Part shown: in pieces, positions 19,857 to 28,690 of the stretch
Layout of the letters: each line of letters begins with the position of its first letter
How positions within the stretch are numbered: the stretch's first letter is position 1
NCBI GenBank assembly: GCA_017798125.1
Contig: CP059070.1
Coordinates: 186,001 to 250,000 of the forward strand
Reading direction: 5' to 3'
Length of the DNA stretch: 64,000 bases
DNA from: Cryomorphaceae bacterium
Lineage (GTDB): Bacteria; Bacteroidota; Bacteroidia; Flavobacteriales; ECT2AJA-044
The notes under the pieces: model-generated
What the model was told of the DNA's origin: nothing
Databases searched by the model: none
Seen by the model: only the letters and a program-made list of their open reading frames with translations
Translations under genes and position numbers: made by a program

Positions 19857-19976
19857 TTAGAGGGTAGTTAACCGCTGATCTTTGGTTCTGTTGTTGGAGA
19901 AGGTCGCTGCAAACGCGAAGAATCCAGGATAGGGAATGCGCACGAGCGCCCGAAAAATAATGGCTTCTAAGTTCAT
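19857..19976 (-). CDS. Possible 39-residue peptide downstream of metF
   Basis: A small frame with ATG (MNLEAIIFRALVRIPYPGF...) whose stop is followed 22 bases later by a strong terminator in the same direction. The bases before the ATG (ATCAGTAC) are the same as those before the T9SS gene that starts at 14994. No family is recognised, and the codon content alone is not decisive. It could be the last cistron of the methionine operon, an independent small gene, or chance. The rest of this 333-base gap shows no other gene. Confidence 0.35.
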   Translation of the reverse strand: MNLEAIIFRALVRIPYPGFFAFAATFSNNRTKDQRLTTL

Positions 19977-20084
19977 AGTACTGATTTTTAAGTTATTAAC
20001 CCAGACTCAATTTATCAGAACTAAAAATCAATCGCAAACAGACTTGTAGCGATAAATCACAAATTCGGCGTGCGTTGGGTCCGT

Positions 20085-21038
20085 TTAGAAGACCTGCTTG
20101 GCGATTTGTGCAATGTTATCGGGCTTGCCCATGGTGTAGAAATGGAGGACAGGAGCTCCTCGCTCAATCAATTCCTTACACTGTTCCACGGCCCACTCAA
20201 TCCCCACCTGACGAACCTCCGCATTATTCTTGGCCTTGAGGGCCGCATCCGCGAGGTCTTCGGGAATATCAATGTGAAAACGCTGGGGAAGCAGGCTCAA
20301 TTGACGGGCGGTCGCCAGTGGCTTTAAACCTGGAATAATGGGAATATCAATGCCCTCGCTGCGACAAAGGTCCACGAAGTCGAAGTACTTCTGGTTGTCG
20401 AAGAACATCTGTGTAACGATAAATTCAGCGCCCAGTTCCACTTTCTTTTTCAACCACTTCAAATCGTTTTTCATGTTGGGGGCCTCGAAGTGCTTTTCGG
20501 GGTAACCGGCCACTCCCGCGCAAAACGAAGTCGGCTGCGCATTGCGCAATTCGTCCTCCAAATAGCGGCCCTGATTCATGTCCATGACCTGAGCCAGGAG
20601 CTCAGAGGCATACTGGTGCCCGTCTTGTTCTGCCTTAAAATAGGTTTCGGTTTTGATGGGGTCTCCCCGAAGAACCAAGACATTGTCGATGCCCAAAAAG
20701 TGCAAGTCAATCAATGCGTTTTCGGTTTCCTCTTGGTTGAAGCCACCGCAAATGAGGTGCGGTACGGCATCCACCTGATACTTGTTCTGGATGGCTGCAC
20801 AAATGGCCACTGTACCGGGACGTTTGCGGGTCACTCGGCGTTCCAACAACCCGTTCCCCCGATCGCGAAAGACAAATTCCTCGCGGTGGTAGGTCACATC
20901 GATAAAGGGCGGATTAAACTCCATCAAGGGGTCTATGGCCCCGAAAATACCATCGATGGTTTCCCCCTTCAATGGAGGAAGAATTTCAAAGGAAAAAAGG
21001 GTGCCCTTATTCTGGGCGATATGTTCGGTAATCTTCAT
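20085..21038 (-). CDS. metF: 5,10-methylenetetrahydrofolate reductase
   Basis: A 317-residue TIM-barrel flavoenzyme that reduces methylene-THF to 5-methyl-THF, the methyl donor for MetH. Typical segments are FSFEILPPLKG near the N-terminus, DVTYHREE, HLICGGFNQEE, VLRGDP and FIVTQMFFDN. It starts one base after the metH stop, in the same orientation, so methyl donor and methyl transfer are made from one transcript under the SAM-I riboswitch upstream of the operon. Confidence 0.97.
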   Translation of the reverse strand: MKITEHIAQNKGTLFSFEILPPLKGETIDGIFGAIDPLMEFNPPFIDVTYHREEFVFRDRGNGLLERRVTRKRPGTVAICAAIQNKYQVDAVPHLICGGFNQEETENALIDLHFLGIDNVLVLRGDPIKTETYFKAEQDGHQYASELLAQVMDMNQGRYLEDELRNAQPTSFCAGVAGYPEKHFEAPNMKNDLKWLKKKVELGAEFIVTQMFFDNQKYFDFVDLCRSEGIDIPIIPGLKPLATARQLSLLPQRFHIDIPEDLADAALKAKNNAEVRQVGIEWAVEQCKELIERGAPVLHFYTMGKPDNIAQIAKQVF

Positions 21039-21039
21039 T

Positions 21040-23712
21040 TCAGTATCCCAAATTTGAACTCAAATAACGCTCGGCTTCGTCTTGTGAAACCCCGCGCCGT
21101 GTGGCATAATCCGCCACTTGATCTTCCTTAATACGTCCCAGTCCAAAGTACTTGGCCTTCGGATGGGCAAAATAGTACCCACTCACACTCGCGGCGGGGT
21201 ACATAGCTAGGTTTTCCGTCAGCGACACGCCTGTATTGGCCTCGGCATCCAACAAACGGAAAAGTGTTTTTTTCTCCTGGTGATCGGGGCAAGCCGGATA
21301 TCCGGGTGCGGGACGAATCCCCTGATAGCGCTCCTTGATCAATTCCTCGTTGTTGAGGGTTTCCTCGTTCGCATAACCCCAGAAATCTCGTCGAACTTTC
21401 TGGTGCATCAGCTCCGCAAAAGCTTCGGCCAAACGGTCCGCCAAGGCCTTGACCATGATGGAATGGTAATCGTCGTGATCGGCTTCGTAGGCCTCCAAAA
21501 GCGGTTCAATGCCATGCCCCGCCGTGACCACAAATCCTCCGACATAGTCCTCTAAGCCGGTGTCCTTAGGGGCTACAAAATCCGCGAGGGCATAGTTGGG
21601 TTGCCCCTTCGCCTTCTGCGTTTGCTGACGCAAGGTGAGCAACACCTCCTGCGCCTCACGGCGCGATGCATCACCGTACACCTCTATATCATCACCCACC
21701 GCGTTCGCTGGCCAAAGACCAACTGCAGCCTTAGCGGTCAATCGCTTGTTCACGATCAAGTCCTCTAATAGGTTACGCGCTTCTTCATAGAGCTTTGTGG
21801 CTTCCACGCCAACCACCTCATCGTCCAGAATGGCCGGGAACTTTCCATACAACTCCCAGGTCTGGAAGAAGGGCGTCCAATCAATGTACTGAGCAATCTC
21901 CCTCAGATCATAGTCCTCAAAAACCTGCACCCCAGTTTTGCGCGGGGTGTAGACGTCTTCCGCCTTCCAATCGATGGCCGTTCTATTGGCCCGTGCAGCT
22001 TCCAAGGTGGCGTATCGCTTTTCGCGATTGCGTTCCCAGTAGCCCTCTCTTAGACGCGTGTACTCATCGGTCAGGTCGGCCCAGTAGTCGTCCTTGGCGT
22101 TCTTGTTCAAGAGCTTTCCCGCGACGTTGACGGCTCTTGAGGCATCCAGAACGTGTACCACGGGCTCTTCCCGCTCCGGTACAATCTTCACCGCTGTATG
22201 CGCTCTACTCGTGGTCGCTCCACCAATGAGCAAGGGTTGGTTCAAGCCTTGACGCTTCATCTCTTTGGCCACATAAACCATCTCGTCCAAAGACGGGGTA
22301 ATGAGTCCACTGAGGCCCACAATATCCACCTCGTGCTCAACGGCCGCTTCCAATATTTTCTCCGGGGCCACCATAACCCCTAAATCCACGACTTCATAGT
22401 TGTTGCAGGCCAGGACCACACTGACAATGTTTTTTCCGATGTCGTGCACGTCCCCTTTGACCGTGGCCAACAAAATCTTCCCTGCTTTGCGCCCGGCCGT
22501 TTCTTTTTCCTCCTCTAGGTAAGGCAGCAAATAAGCCACAGCCTTCTTCATCACCCGAGCGCTCTTCACGACCTGAGGTAAGAACATCTTTCCCGAGCCA
22601 AACAAGTCTCCCACAACATTCATCCCCGCCATCAAAGGTCCCTCGATGACTTCCAAGGGCTTGTCCAATGCTTGACGGGCCTCTTCGACGTCTTCATCGA
22701 TGAATTCAACAATTCCCTTGATTAAGGCGTGCTCCAATCGCTCGGCATAGGAGCCTTCTCTCCAGCGCAGGTCCTTTTCCGCCTTGGCATTCTCGGTACC
22801 TCGGTACTTCTCGGCGAGCTCGAGCAGGCGTTCGGTCGCATCGTCCCGACGGTCGAGCAATACATCTTCCACATGATCCAGTAGCTCCTTATCGATCTCA
22901 TCATAGACCTGCAGCATGGTGGGGTTCACAATCCCCATATTCATCCCATGCTGAATGCCGTGGTACAAGAAAGCACTGTGCATGGCTTCACGGACTGCGG
23001 TGTTCCCGCGGAAACTAAAGCTCACATTACTCACCCCTCCACTAACCTGCGCACCCGGCAGGTTCTCACGAATCCACTTGGCCGCTCTGAAGAAGTCAAC
23101 CGCGTTCTTTCGATGTTCGTCCATTCCCGTGGCCACCGGAAAGATGTTCGGGTCAAAAATGATGTCTTGTGGAGTAAACTTGACCTTGTCCACCAGCACT
23201 CGATACGCCCGCTCACAAATGCTGATTCTGCGCTCGTAGGTATCCGCCTGGCCTTGCTCGTCAAAAGCCATGACCACAACCGCGGCACCGTAGCGTTTAA
23301 TCTTTCTCGCCTGTTCTATGAACTCCTCTTCTCCACCCTTTAGGGAAATGGAATTCACCACTGATTTACCCTGTACGCAACGAAGTCCTGCTTCGATCAC
23401 ATCCCACTTGGAGCTATCGATCATGATAGGTATGCGCGCAATATCCGGTTCGGCAGCCAGAAGGTTCAAGAATTTGGTCATGGCCGCGGCTCCATCAATG
23501 AGCCCTTCGTCCATGTTCACATCCAAAATCTGTGCACCACCTTCGACTTGGTCGCGCGCCACCTCAAGCGCTTCATCATACTTGTCCTCCTTAATCAGGC
23601 GCAAAAATCGACGAGATCCGGTCACGTTGGTCCGCTCCCCGATGTTGACGAAGTTGCTGTCTGGCCGCACAATGAGCGGCTCCAGTCCGCTTAATTGAAG
23701 GTACTGACTCAT
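21040..23712 (-). CDS. metH: Cobalamin-dependent methionine synthase, pterin/B12/activation half
   Basis: An 890-residue protein carrying three of the four MetH modules: the folate-binding barrel (about 15-290), the cobalamin-binding module with DVHDIG at 421-426 (His423 is the lower cobalt ligand), and the C-terminal AdoMet reactivation domain ([12 protein letters not shown] region near 800). The homocysteine module is a separate upstream gene overlapping by four bases (ATGA). The two polypeptides together equal one full-length MetH. This split is known in other Bacteroidota and is not a frameshift: each part has its own start and stop. Confidence 0.96.
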   Translation of the reverse strand: MSQYLQLSGLEPLIVRPDSNFVNIGERTNVTGSRRFLRLIKEDKYDEALEVARDQVEGGAQILDVNMDEGLIDGAAAMTKFLNLLAAEPDIARIPIMIDSSKWDVIEAGLRCVQGKSVVNSISLKGGEEEFIEQARKIKRYGAAVVVMAFDEQGQADTYERRISICERAYRVLVDKVKFTPQDIIFDPNIFPVATGMDEHRKNAVDFFRAAKWIRENLPGAQVSGGVSNVSFSFRGNTAVREAMHSAFLYHGIQHGMNMGIVNPTMLQVYDEIDKELLDHVEDVLLDRRDDATERLLELAEKYRGTENAKAEKDLRWREGSYAERLEHALIKGIVEFIDEDVEEARQALDKPLEVIEGPLMAGMNVVGDLFGSGKMFLPQVVKSARVMKKAVAYLLPYLEEEKETAGRKAGKILLATVKGDVHDIGKNIVSVVLACNNYEVVDLGVMVAPEKILEAAVEHEVDIVGLSGLITPSLDEMVYVAKEMKRQGLNQPLLIGGATTSRAHTAVKIVPEREEPVVHVLDASRAVNVAGKLLNKNAKDDYWADLTDEYTRLREGYWERNREKRYATLEAARANRTAIDWKAEDVYTPRKTGVQVFEDYDLREIAQYIDWTPFFQTWELYGKFPAILDDEVVGVEATKLYEEARNLLEDLIVNKRLTAKAAVGLWPANAVGDDIEVYGDASRREAQEVLLTLRQQTQKAKGQPNYALADFVAPKDTGLEDYVGGFVVTAGHGIEPLLEAYEADHDDYHSIMVKALADRLAEAFAELMHQKVRRDFWGYANEETLNNEELIKERYQGIRPAPGYPACPDHQEKKTLFRLLDAEANTGVSLTENLAMYPAASVSGYYFAHPKAKYFGLGRIKEDQVADYATRRGVSQDEAERYLSSNLGY

Positions 23713-24710
23713 ACGGCAGTGTGTTCGGGGTGATGGGCTCTGGGGCTATACTTCGCCGCAGTTTCGGCAATGACCCGAATATGATCCGGAGTGGTTCCAC
23801 AGCAACCACCAATCACGTTCACCAAGTTTAACTTTAAGTACTCTTCCACCAATCGCCCCATGGCTTCGGGGCTTTGATCATAATCACCAAAGGCGTTCGG
23901 TAAACCCGCATTGGGGTACACACTCACACGGAAGGGAGAGATTCGGCCTAAGGTCTGCACATAGGGGAAAAGCTGTTCCGCGCCAAGGGCACAGTTGAAC
24001 CCTATTGAAAACAAATCCATGTGGCTCATGCTGACCAAGAAAGCTTCCGGCGTTTGACCACTCAAGGTCCGGCCCGAAGCATCCGTGATGGTTCCCGAAA
24101 CCATAACAGGTACTCGATTACCTCGGCGCTCAAATTCCTCTTCAATGGCAAACAGGGCCGCTTTGGCATTAAGCGTGTCAAAAATGGTCTCCACCAAAAG
24201 AATGTCCGAACCACCATCGAGCAATCCTTTGGCCTGTTCTTGATACTGTTCCCGCAAATCGTCAAAGGTCATCGCTCGATACCCCGGATCATTGACGTCC
24301 GGTGAAAGACTGAGCGTCTTGTTGGTCGGACCCATGGCTCCGGCCACAAATCGAGGTCGATCGGTGAATTTGGCACAGGCCTCTTTCGCAAGGGCAGCAG
24401 AGGCCCGATTGATCTCGTAGGTGTACTCTTCAGTTCCGTAGTCGCCTTGTGCCACTCGGGTTCCCGAAAAGGTGTTCGTTTCGACCAAGTCCGCCCCTGC
24501 TTCGAGGTATTCCTCGTGTATACCCCGAATAATATCGGGCTGGGTAAGGGAAAGTAGGTCGTTGTTTCCTTTTAAATCGCTTGGCCAATCGGCAAACTGT
24601 GCTCCCCGGTAATCTGTTTCTTCCAGCTTATGTCGCTGGATCATGGTTCCCATGGCGCCGTCCAATACCAGGATGCGCTCACGGGCTATATCTTCTATCA
24701 AATGACTCAT
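23709..24710 (-). CDS. Methionine synthase homocysteine-binding subunit (MetH N-terminal module)
   Basis: The ATG at 24710 gives 333 residues ([21 protein letters not shown]); longer upstream reading runs into the riboswitch and is rejected. It is the zinc-dependent homocysteine S-methyltransferase barrel: [10 protein letters not shown] near 16, VETNTFSGT near 77, and zinc ligands C240 (GFNC) and C303/C304 ([10 protein letters not shown]). It must act with the folate/B12 polypeptide encoded immediately downstream. It is the first gene of the operon, under the SAM-I riboswitch. Confidence 0.95.
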   Translation of the reverse strand: MSHLIEDIARERILVLDGAMGTMIQRHKLEETDYRGAQFADWPSDLKGNNDLLSLTQPDIIRGIHEEYLEAGADLVETNTFSGTRVAQGDYGTEEYTYEINRASAALAKEACAKFTDRPRFVAGAMGPTNKTLSLSPDVNDPGYRAMTFDDLREQYQEQAKGLLDGGSDILLVETIFDTLNAKAALFAIEEEFERRGNRVPVMVSGTITDASGRTLSGQTPEAFLVSMSHMDLFSIGFNCALGAEQLFPYVQTLGRISPFRVSVYPNAGLPNAFGDYDQSPEAMGRLVEEYLKLNLVNVIGGCCGTTPDHIRVIAETAAKYSPRAHHPEHTAV

Positions 24711-24738
24711 GCCTCTGTATTTGAGGCTTATCGAGAAA
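24711..24738 (-). promoter_or_regulatory. Likely expression platform of the SAM-I riboswitch
   Basis: On the minus strand a 5-bp hairpin (GCCTC...GAGGC, 24727-24711) abuts the start codon. Just upstream, TTTCTCGATAAG (24738-24727) can pair at 11 of 12 positions with the aptamer's 5' strand CTTATCAAGAAA (24868-24857), in competition with P1. This implies translation-level switching; the mechanism is inferred. Confidence 0.55.
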
Positions 24739-24773
24739 GTAGTAAGGGATGGGGTGAAGTGTGCTGGACTTCG

Positions 24774-24868
24774 CTCATCTCTCTCCTTCTTCGGAGTGGG
24801 ATTTAGCACCCGGCTCTTCCGGGTTGCCAAGACGTCAAAGGGCCCTTCCCTCAGTCTTTCTTGATAAG
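24774..24868 (-). promoter_or_regulatory. SAM-I (S-box) riboswitch
   Basis: Read on the minus strand, all S-box elements are present. P1 is CTTATC with GATGAG; P2 is AAGAC with GTCTT. The GAGGGA kink-turn and GGCCC pseudoknot strand follow, then TTGGCAACC, a P3 hairpin (CCCGG/CCGGG), the conserved GTGCTAAATCCC joint, a P4 hairpin (CTCC/GGAG) and AGAGATGAG. It should repress the downstream metH-metF operon when S-adenosylmethionine is abundant. A near-consensus promoter element (TATTTTG, 24881-24875) sits just upstream, so the transcript would begin at the aptamer. Confidence 0.94.
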
Positions 24869-24990
24869 CAGCCACAAAATACGGGACCAAAGCTTGAATT
24901 TCCAAGAAAAATTGAAAATAACTCTGAGCATGGCATTGGGAAGCACTCGAGAATGGATAAAAAGGGTCAAGGTTTTCTCATGAAAGTCTT

Positions 24991-24998
24991 TATATTTG
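24991..24998 (+). promoter_or_regulatory. Candidate -7 promoter element for metK
   Basis: TATATTTG matches TAnnTTTG exactly. Transcription would start about 7 bases later, right at the 5' edge of the SAM-II aptamer. Confidence 0.6.
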
Positions 24999-25011
24999 CC
25001 GCCACTATACG

Positions 25012-25061
25012 GGTGGAAGGATTTGTCTGATTGCAACCACGCTAAAAAATGCTAAAGCAGG
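25012..25061 (+). promoter_or_regulatory. Probable SAM-II riboswitch
   Basis: The segment has the SAM-II pattern: P1 GTGG (25013-25016) with CCAC (25037-25040), an AGGATTTG loop, the conserved TTGCAA, an A-rich linker, GCTAAA, and a 3' CAGG (25058-25061) that can pair with TCTG in the loop to form the pseudoknot. An alternative 8-bp hairpin (AAATGCTA 25047-25054 with TAGCATTT 25069-25076) would compete with it. Position at the transcript start before metK fits feedback by SAM. It is called from memory of the consensus, not from a covariance search. Confidence 0.75.
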
Positions 25062-25123
25062 TTTTCCCTAGCATTTATCGGACATCCAAGCCACTGCATG
25101 AACGCAAAAAGAGCAGTAGGAAT

Positions 25124-26386
25124 ATGTCTTATTACTTCACTTCAGAATCTGTGTCCGAAGGGCACCCCGATAAAGTCGCTGACCAAATTAGCGATGCCAT
25201 TCTCGACCACTTTTTGGCCTTTGACAGTCAGAGCAAAGTAGCCTGTGAAACCTTAGTGACGACTGGTCAAGTAGTCTTGGCTGGAGAGATTAAATCCAAC
25301 ACATATTTGGATGTCCAAAACATCACTCGCGACGTGATCAACCGCATTGGATATACCAAGAGCGAGTATATGTTCGAAGGAAACAGCTGTGGTATTTTCA
25401 GCGCACTGCACGAGCAGAGTGCGGACATCAACCAAGGAGTTGATCGCGGTTCTTTGGAAGAGCAAGGAGCAGGCGATCAGGGGATGATGTTCGGTTTCGC
25501 AACGAATGAGACTCAGAACTACATGCCTCTGGCACTGGCTTTAAGCCACCTCATCCTAGAGGAGCACGCTGCTTTGCGTCGTGAAGGAGATCAAATCCCC
25601 TATTTGCGTCCTGATGCCAAGTCCCAGGTGACCATTGAATACAATGACGACCACCAACCTATTCGCATCAAAGACATTGTGGTCAGTACCCAGCACGACG
25701 ACTTTGACGAAGAGTCCGCGATGCTTGCGAAAATCAAGGAAGACATCGTCAACATCTTGATCCCTCGCGTTATTGCCAAGTGTGATGCGCGCACCCAAGC
25801 TCTATTCAACGACGATATCATCTACCACATCAACCCAACAGGGAAGTTTGTGATTGGAGGACCTCATGGAGATACCGGATTGACGGGCCGTAAGATCATC
25901 GTAGACACCTACGGTGGAAAAGGAGCCCACGGTGGTGGAGCCTTTAGCGGTAAAGATCCAAGTAAGGTGGACCGCAGTGCAGCTTACGCAACTCGCCACA
26001 TCGCCAAAAACTTGGTGGCGGCAGGTGTTGCAGACCAAATCTTGGTTCAGGTGAGCTACGCGATTGGAGTGGTTGAGCCGATGGGCGTCTTTGTCGACAC
26101 CTATGGAACGGCGAACGTCGACTTGAGCGATGGAGAGATCGCCGCGAAAGTAACTGAGCTCTTCGACCTCCGTCCGGGATTCATCGAAAAGAACTTGAAG
26201 TTGCGTCAGCCGATGTACGGTGAGAGTGCGGCGTACGGTCACATGGGACGCACCAATGAGGTGGTCACCAAGACCTTTACTCGCCCCAGTGGGAATGGTC
26301 TAGAAACCATTGAACGCGAAGTGGAACTCTTCACTTGGGAGAAGCTGGATCGCGTCGACGACATCAAGGCAGCGTTTGGGCTGTAA
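25124..26386 (+). CDS. metK: S-adenosylmethionine synthetase
   Basis: 420 residues from the ATG at 25124 (MSYYFTSESVSEGHPDKVADQ), the conserved family N-terminus; it makes SAM from methionine and ATP. Other landmarks are GAGDQGMMFGFATNE, GGPHGDTGLTGRKII and GGAFSGKDPSKVDRSAAY. An in-frame ATG at 25049 would add 25 residues but lies inside the riboswitch, so the downstream start is preferred. It is divergent from the metH-metF operon, and each side has its own SAM-sensing RNA. Confidence 0.98.
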   Translation: MSYYFTSESVSEGHPDKVADQISDAILDHFLAFDSQSKVACETLVTTGQVVLAGEIKSNTYLDVQNITRDVINRIGYTKSEYMFEGNSCGIFSALHEQSADINQGVDRGSLEEQGAGDQGMMFGFATNETQNYMPLALALSHLILEEHAALRREGDQIPYLRPDAKSQVTIEYNDDHQPIRIKDIVVSTQHDDFDEESAMLAKIKEDIVNILIPRVIAKCDARTQALFNDDIIYHINPTGKFVIGGPHGDTGLTGRKIIVDTYGGKGAHGGGAFSGKDPSKVDRSAAYATRHIAKNLVAAGVADQILVQVSYAIGVVEPMGVFVDTYGTANVDLSDGEIAAKVTELFDLRPGFIEKNLKLRQPMYGESAAYGHMGRTNEVVTKTFTRPSGNGLETIEREVELFTWEKLDRVDDIKAAFGL

Positions 26387-26402
26387 GAAACAGCGAACAT
26401 GA

Positions 26403-26422
26403 GGCATCGCGCCGTAGGCGCC
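26403..26422 (+). repeat. REP-like short hairpin
   Basis: GGCATCG followed by GCGCC-GTA-GGCGCC, just upstream of the der promoter and downstream of metK. Confidence 0.6.
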
Positions 26423-26429
26423 AAAACCC

Positions 26430-26437
26430 TACCTTTG
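26430..26437 (+). promoter_or_regulatory. -7 promoter element placing a near-leaderless start for der
   Basis: TACCTTTG, an exact TAnnTTTG match, ends only four bases before the der ATG (26442). If used, the mRNA would begin at or next to the start codon. Confidence 0.5.
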
Positions 26438-26441
26438 CGGC

Positions 26442-27755
26442 ATGGCAGAGAAACTCGTAGCGGTCATCGGACGCCCCAATGTGGGTAAATCGACCTTTTT
26501 TAATCGAATGACGCAGCAGCGTCAGGCTATTGTGGATTCGGTTTCCGGGGTGACGCGCGATCGTCATTACGGGAAGTCGGATTGGAATGGACGTACGTTC
26601 TCACTGGTCGATACCGGCGGGTACATTACGGGTTCGGACGATGTCTTCGAAGACGAGATTCGCCGTCAAGTTCTGATCGCCATTGATGAGGCGGATATCA
26701 TCTTGTTCATGGTGGACGTGCAATCGGGTATGACCGATATGGACCAAGATGTGGCTGCGATTCTGCGTCGCACCGACAAGCCCGTTTTCTTGGTCATCAA
26801 CAAAGTGGATACGCCCATTCACGCGGCAGACGCCACCGAATTCTACGCCTTAGGCCTTGGGGAGTACTACACCTTGAGCTCGATCAACGGATCGGGAACG
26901 GGGGAACTGCTCGACGCTATGGTAGAACACATTCCGCTTCCTGAAGAAGACGAGGAGGAAGAAGATGCCTTGCCGCGCTTTTCCATTGTCGGGCGACCTA
27001 ACGTAGGAAAAAGTTCGCTTTTGAATGCCCTAATGGGTGAAGAGCGGAACATCGTAACCAATATTGCCGGTACCACTCGAGACAGCTTGAACACCCACTA
27101 CAATCAGTTTGGATTGGAGTTTGAGCTGGTGGATACCGCTGGTATTCGCAAGAAAGGCAAGGTGCATGAGGACCTCGAGTTTTACTCGGTGATGCGGGCC
27201 ATTCGCGCCATCGAGCACAGCGATGTGATTCTTCTCGTGATCGATGCCACTCAGGGTTTCGAAACGCAAGACCTCAACATCTTCCACCTCGCCGAACGCA
27301 ACAAGAAAGGTGTTGTCATCTTGGTGAACAAGTGGGACATCGTCGAAAAGGATACCCACACCACTAAGCATTTCGAGGAAGCCATTCGCGAGCGCATTGC
27401 CCCCTTCGTGGACGTGCCTATTGTCTTTATTTCAGCCCATACCAAGCAGCGGATTTTCAAGGCCATTGAAACGGCCATGGAGGTGTACGGTCGCCGGAAG
27501 CAACGCATTTCAACGAGCAAATTGAACGATCTTTTCTTGCCCATCATCAAGGACAATCCGCCGCCAGCAACCAAAGGGAAGTACATCAAGATCAAGTACA
27601 TCACTCAGCTGCCGACCAATACCCCGCAGTTTGCCTTCTTCGCGAACTTGCCGCAATACATCAAAGATCCCTACCGCCGGTTCTTGGAAAACCGGTTCCG
27701 TGAGATCTTCGATTTCAACGGCGTGCCTCTGACGATCTATTTCCGGAAAAAATAA
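26442..27755 (+). CDS. der: Ribosome biogenesis GTPase Der (EngA)
   Basis: 437 residues with two GTPase domains in tandem, the hallmark of Der, which acts in 50S assembly. The first P-loop is GRPNVGKST at residues 8-16 with DTGG and NKVD. The second, GRPNVGKSS near 184, follows an acidic linker (EEDEEEEDA) and has DTAG and NKWD. The C-terminal KH-like domain follows ([13 protein letters not shown]). It is convergent with era, another ribosome GTPase, with a REP-like hairpin between the two. Confidence 0.98.
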   Translation: MAEKLVAVIGRPNVGKSTFFNRMTQQRQAIVDSVSGVTRDRHYGKSDWNGRTFSLVDTGGYITGSDDVFEDEIRRQVLIAIDEADIILFMVDVQSGMTDMDQDVAAILRRTDKPVFLVINKVDTPIHAADATEFYALGLGEYYTLSSINGSGTGELLDAMVEHIPLPEEDEEEEDALPRFSIVGRPNVGKSSLLNALMGEERNIVTNIAGTTRDSLNTHYNQFGLEFELVDTAGIRKKGKVHEDLEFYSVMRAIRAIEHSDVILLVIDATQGFETQDLNIFHLAERNKKGVVILVNKWDIVEKDTHTTKHFEEAIRERIAPFVDVPIVFISAHTKQRIFKAIETAMEVYGRRKQRISTSKLNDLFLPIIKDNPPPATKGKYIKIKYITQLPTNTPQFAFFANLPQYIKDPYRRFLENRFREIFDFNGVPLTIYFRKK

Positions 27756-27759
27756 TTTT

Positions 27760-27778
27760 GGCCCTGCGGGCCGATGCC
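27760..27778 (-). repeat. REP-like short hairpin between der and era
   Basis: Minus-strand GGCATCG then GCCC-GCA-GGGCC. The head is the same as the other copies but the stem sequence differs with pairing kept. It may also help terminate the convergent genes. Confidence 0.55.
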
Positions 27779-27799
27779 TGGCCTTGAGGGTCACACAAC

Positions 27800-28690
27800 C
27801 TAGCTCTTATATCCAAAGCGCTTTAGGTCCCGATCGCTATCGCGCCAGTCCTTCACTACCTTGACGTAGAGTTCCAAGTGGATCTTCTTTTGAAAGAAAT
27901 CCTCCAGCTCTTTGCGGGCATTGGTGCCCACCTTCTTGATCATCTTGCCCTGATGGCCAATGATGATCCCCTTTTGGGTCTCTCTGGCGACCATGATGAT
28001 GGCTCTAATGCGGATGATGCGCTCCTCCTCTTTGAACTCCTCCACTTCCACCTCAACCGAGTAGGGAATTTCCTTTTTGTAGTTCAAAAGAATCTGCTTG
28101 CGAATGGCCTCTTCCACAAAGAAACGCTCCGATTTGTCGGTCAATGCATCCTTGGCGAAAAAGGGCGGGGATTCAGGCAAGAGCTCAACAATGCGGTTCT
28201 TCAAAGGCTCCACACCAAAGCTCTCCAAGGCCGAAATAGGAATCACCTCAGCGCGAGGAAACTGCTCTTTCCAGTAGCTCGCATATTCCTCGAGCTTGAC
28301 CGGCTCTGTGGTATCGATCTTATTGATGACCAGCAGCAAAGGAATTTCGTTGCGCTTCAAACGCTCAAACAGCGCTTCGTCTTTCAAACGCTTTTCTCCC
28401 GGCTCCACCATGTAGACCAGCACATCTGCATCTTGAAAGGCAGACTTCACAAAATCCATCATGCTTTCCTGGAGCTTATAGGCCGGTTGGATCACTCCTG
28501 GCGTATCGCTAAACACAATTTGAAATCCAGGGTCATTGACAATACCCAAGATTCGATGACGCGTTGTTTGCGCCTTGTTCGTGATGATGGACAATCGCTC
28601 CCCCACCAGGGCATTCATCAAGGTGGATTTCCCTACGTTGGGGTTTCCTATAATGTTGACAAACCCGGCTTTGTGTTTTCCTTCGCTCAT
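27800..28690 (-). CDS. era: GTPase Era
   Basis: 296 residues from the ATG at 28690 (MSEGKHKAGFVNIIG), which overlaps the upstream stop by four bases. Era binds 16S rRNA and monitors 30S assembly. Motifs are GNPNVGKST (G1, near residue 15), DTPG and NKID, with a C-terminal type 2 KH domain (GKMIKKVGTNARKELEDFF). A longer start at 28741 would lie inside the upstream gene and is less likely. Confidence 0.97.
   Translation of the reverse strand: MSEGKHKAGFVNIIGNPNVGKSTLMNALVGERLSIITNKAQTTRHRILGIVNDPGFQIVFSDTPGVIQPAYKLQESMMDFVKSAFQDADVLVYMVEPGEKRLKDEALFERLKRNEIPLLLVINKIDTTEPVKLEEYASYWKEQFPRAEVIPISALESFGVEPLKNRIVELLPESPPFFAKDALTDKSERFFVEEAIRKQILLNYKKEIPYSVEVEVEEFKEEERIIRIRAIIMVARETQKGIIIGHQGKMIKKVGTNARKELEDFFQKKIHLELYVKVVKDWRDSDRDLKRFGYKS

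Noticed and set aside
25049-25123. N-terminal extension of MetK from the upstream ATG as the main product
   Set aside because: The family N-terminus starts at MSYYFTSESVSEGHPDK, and the extension overlaps the riboswitch; kept only as a finding.
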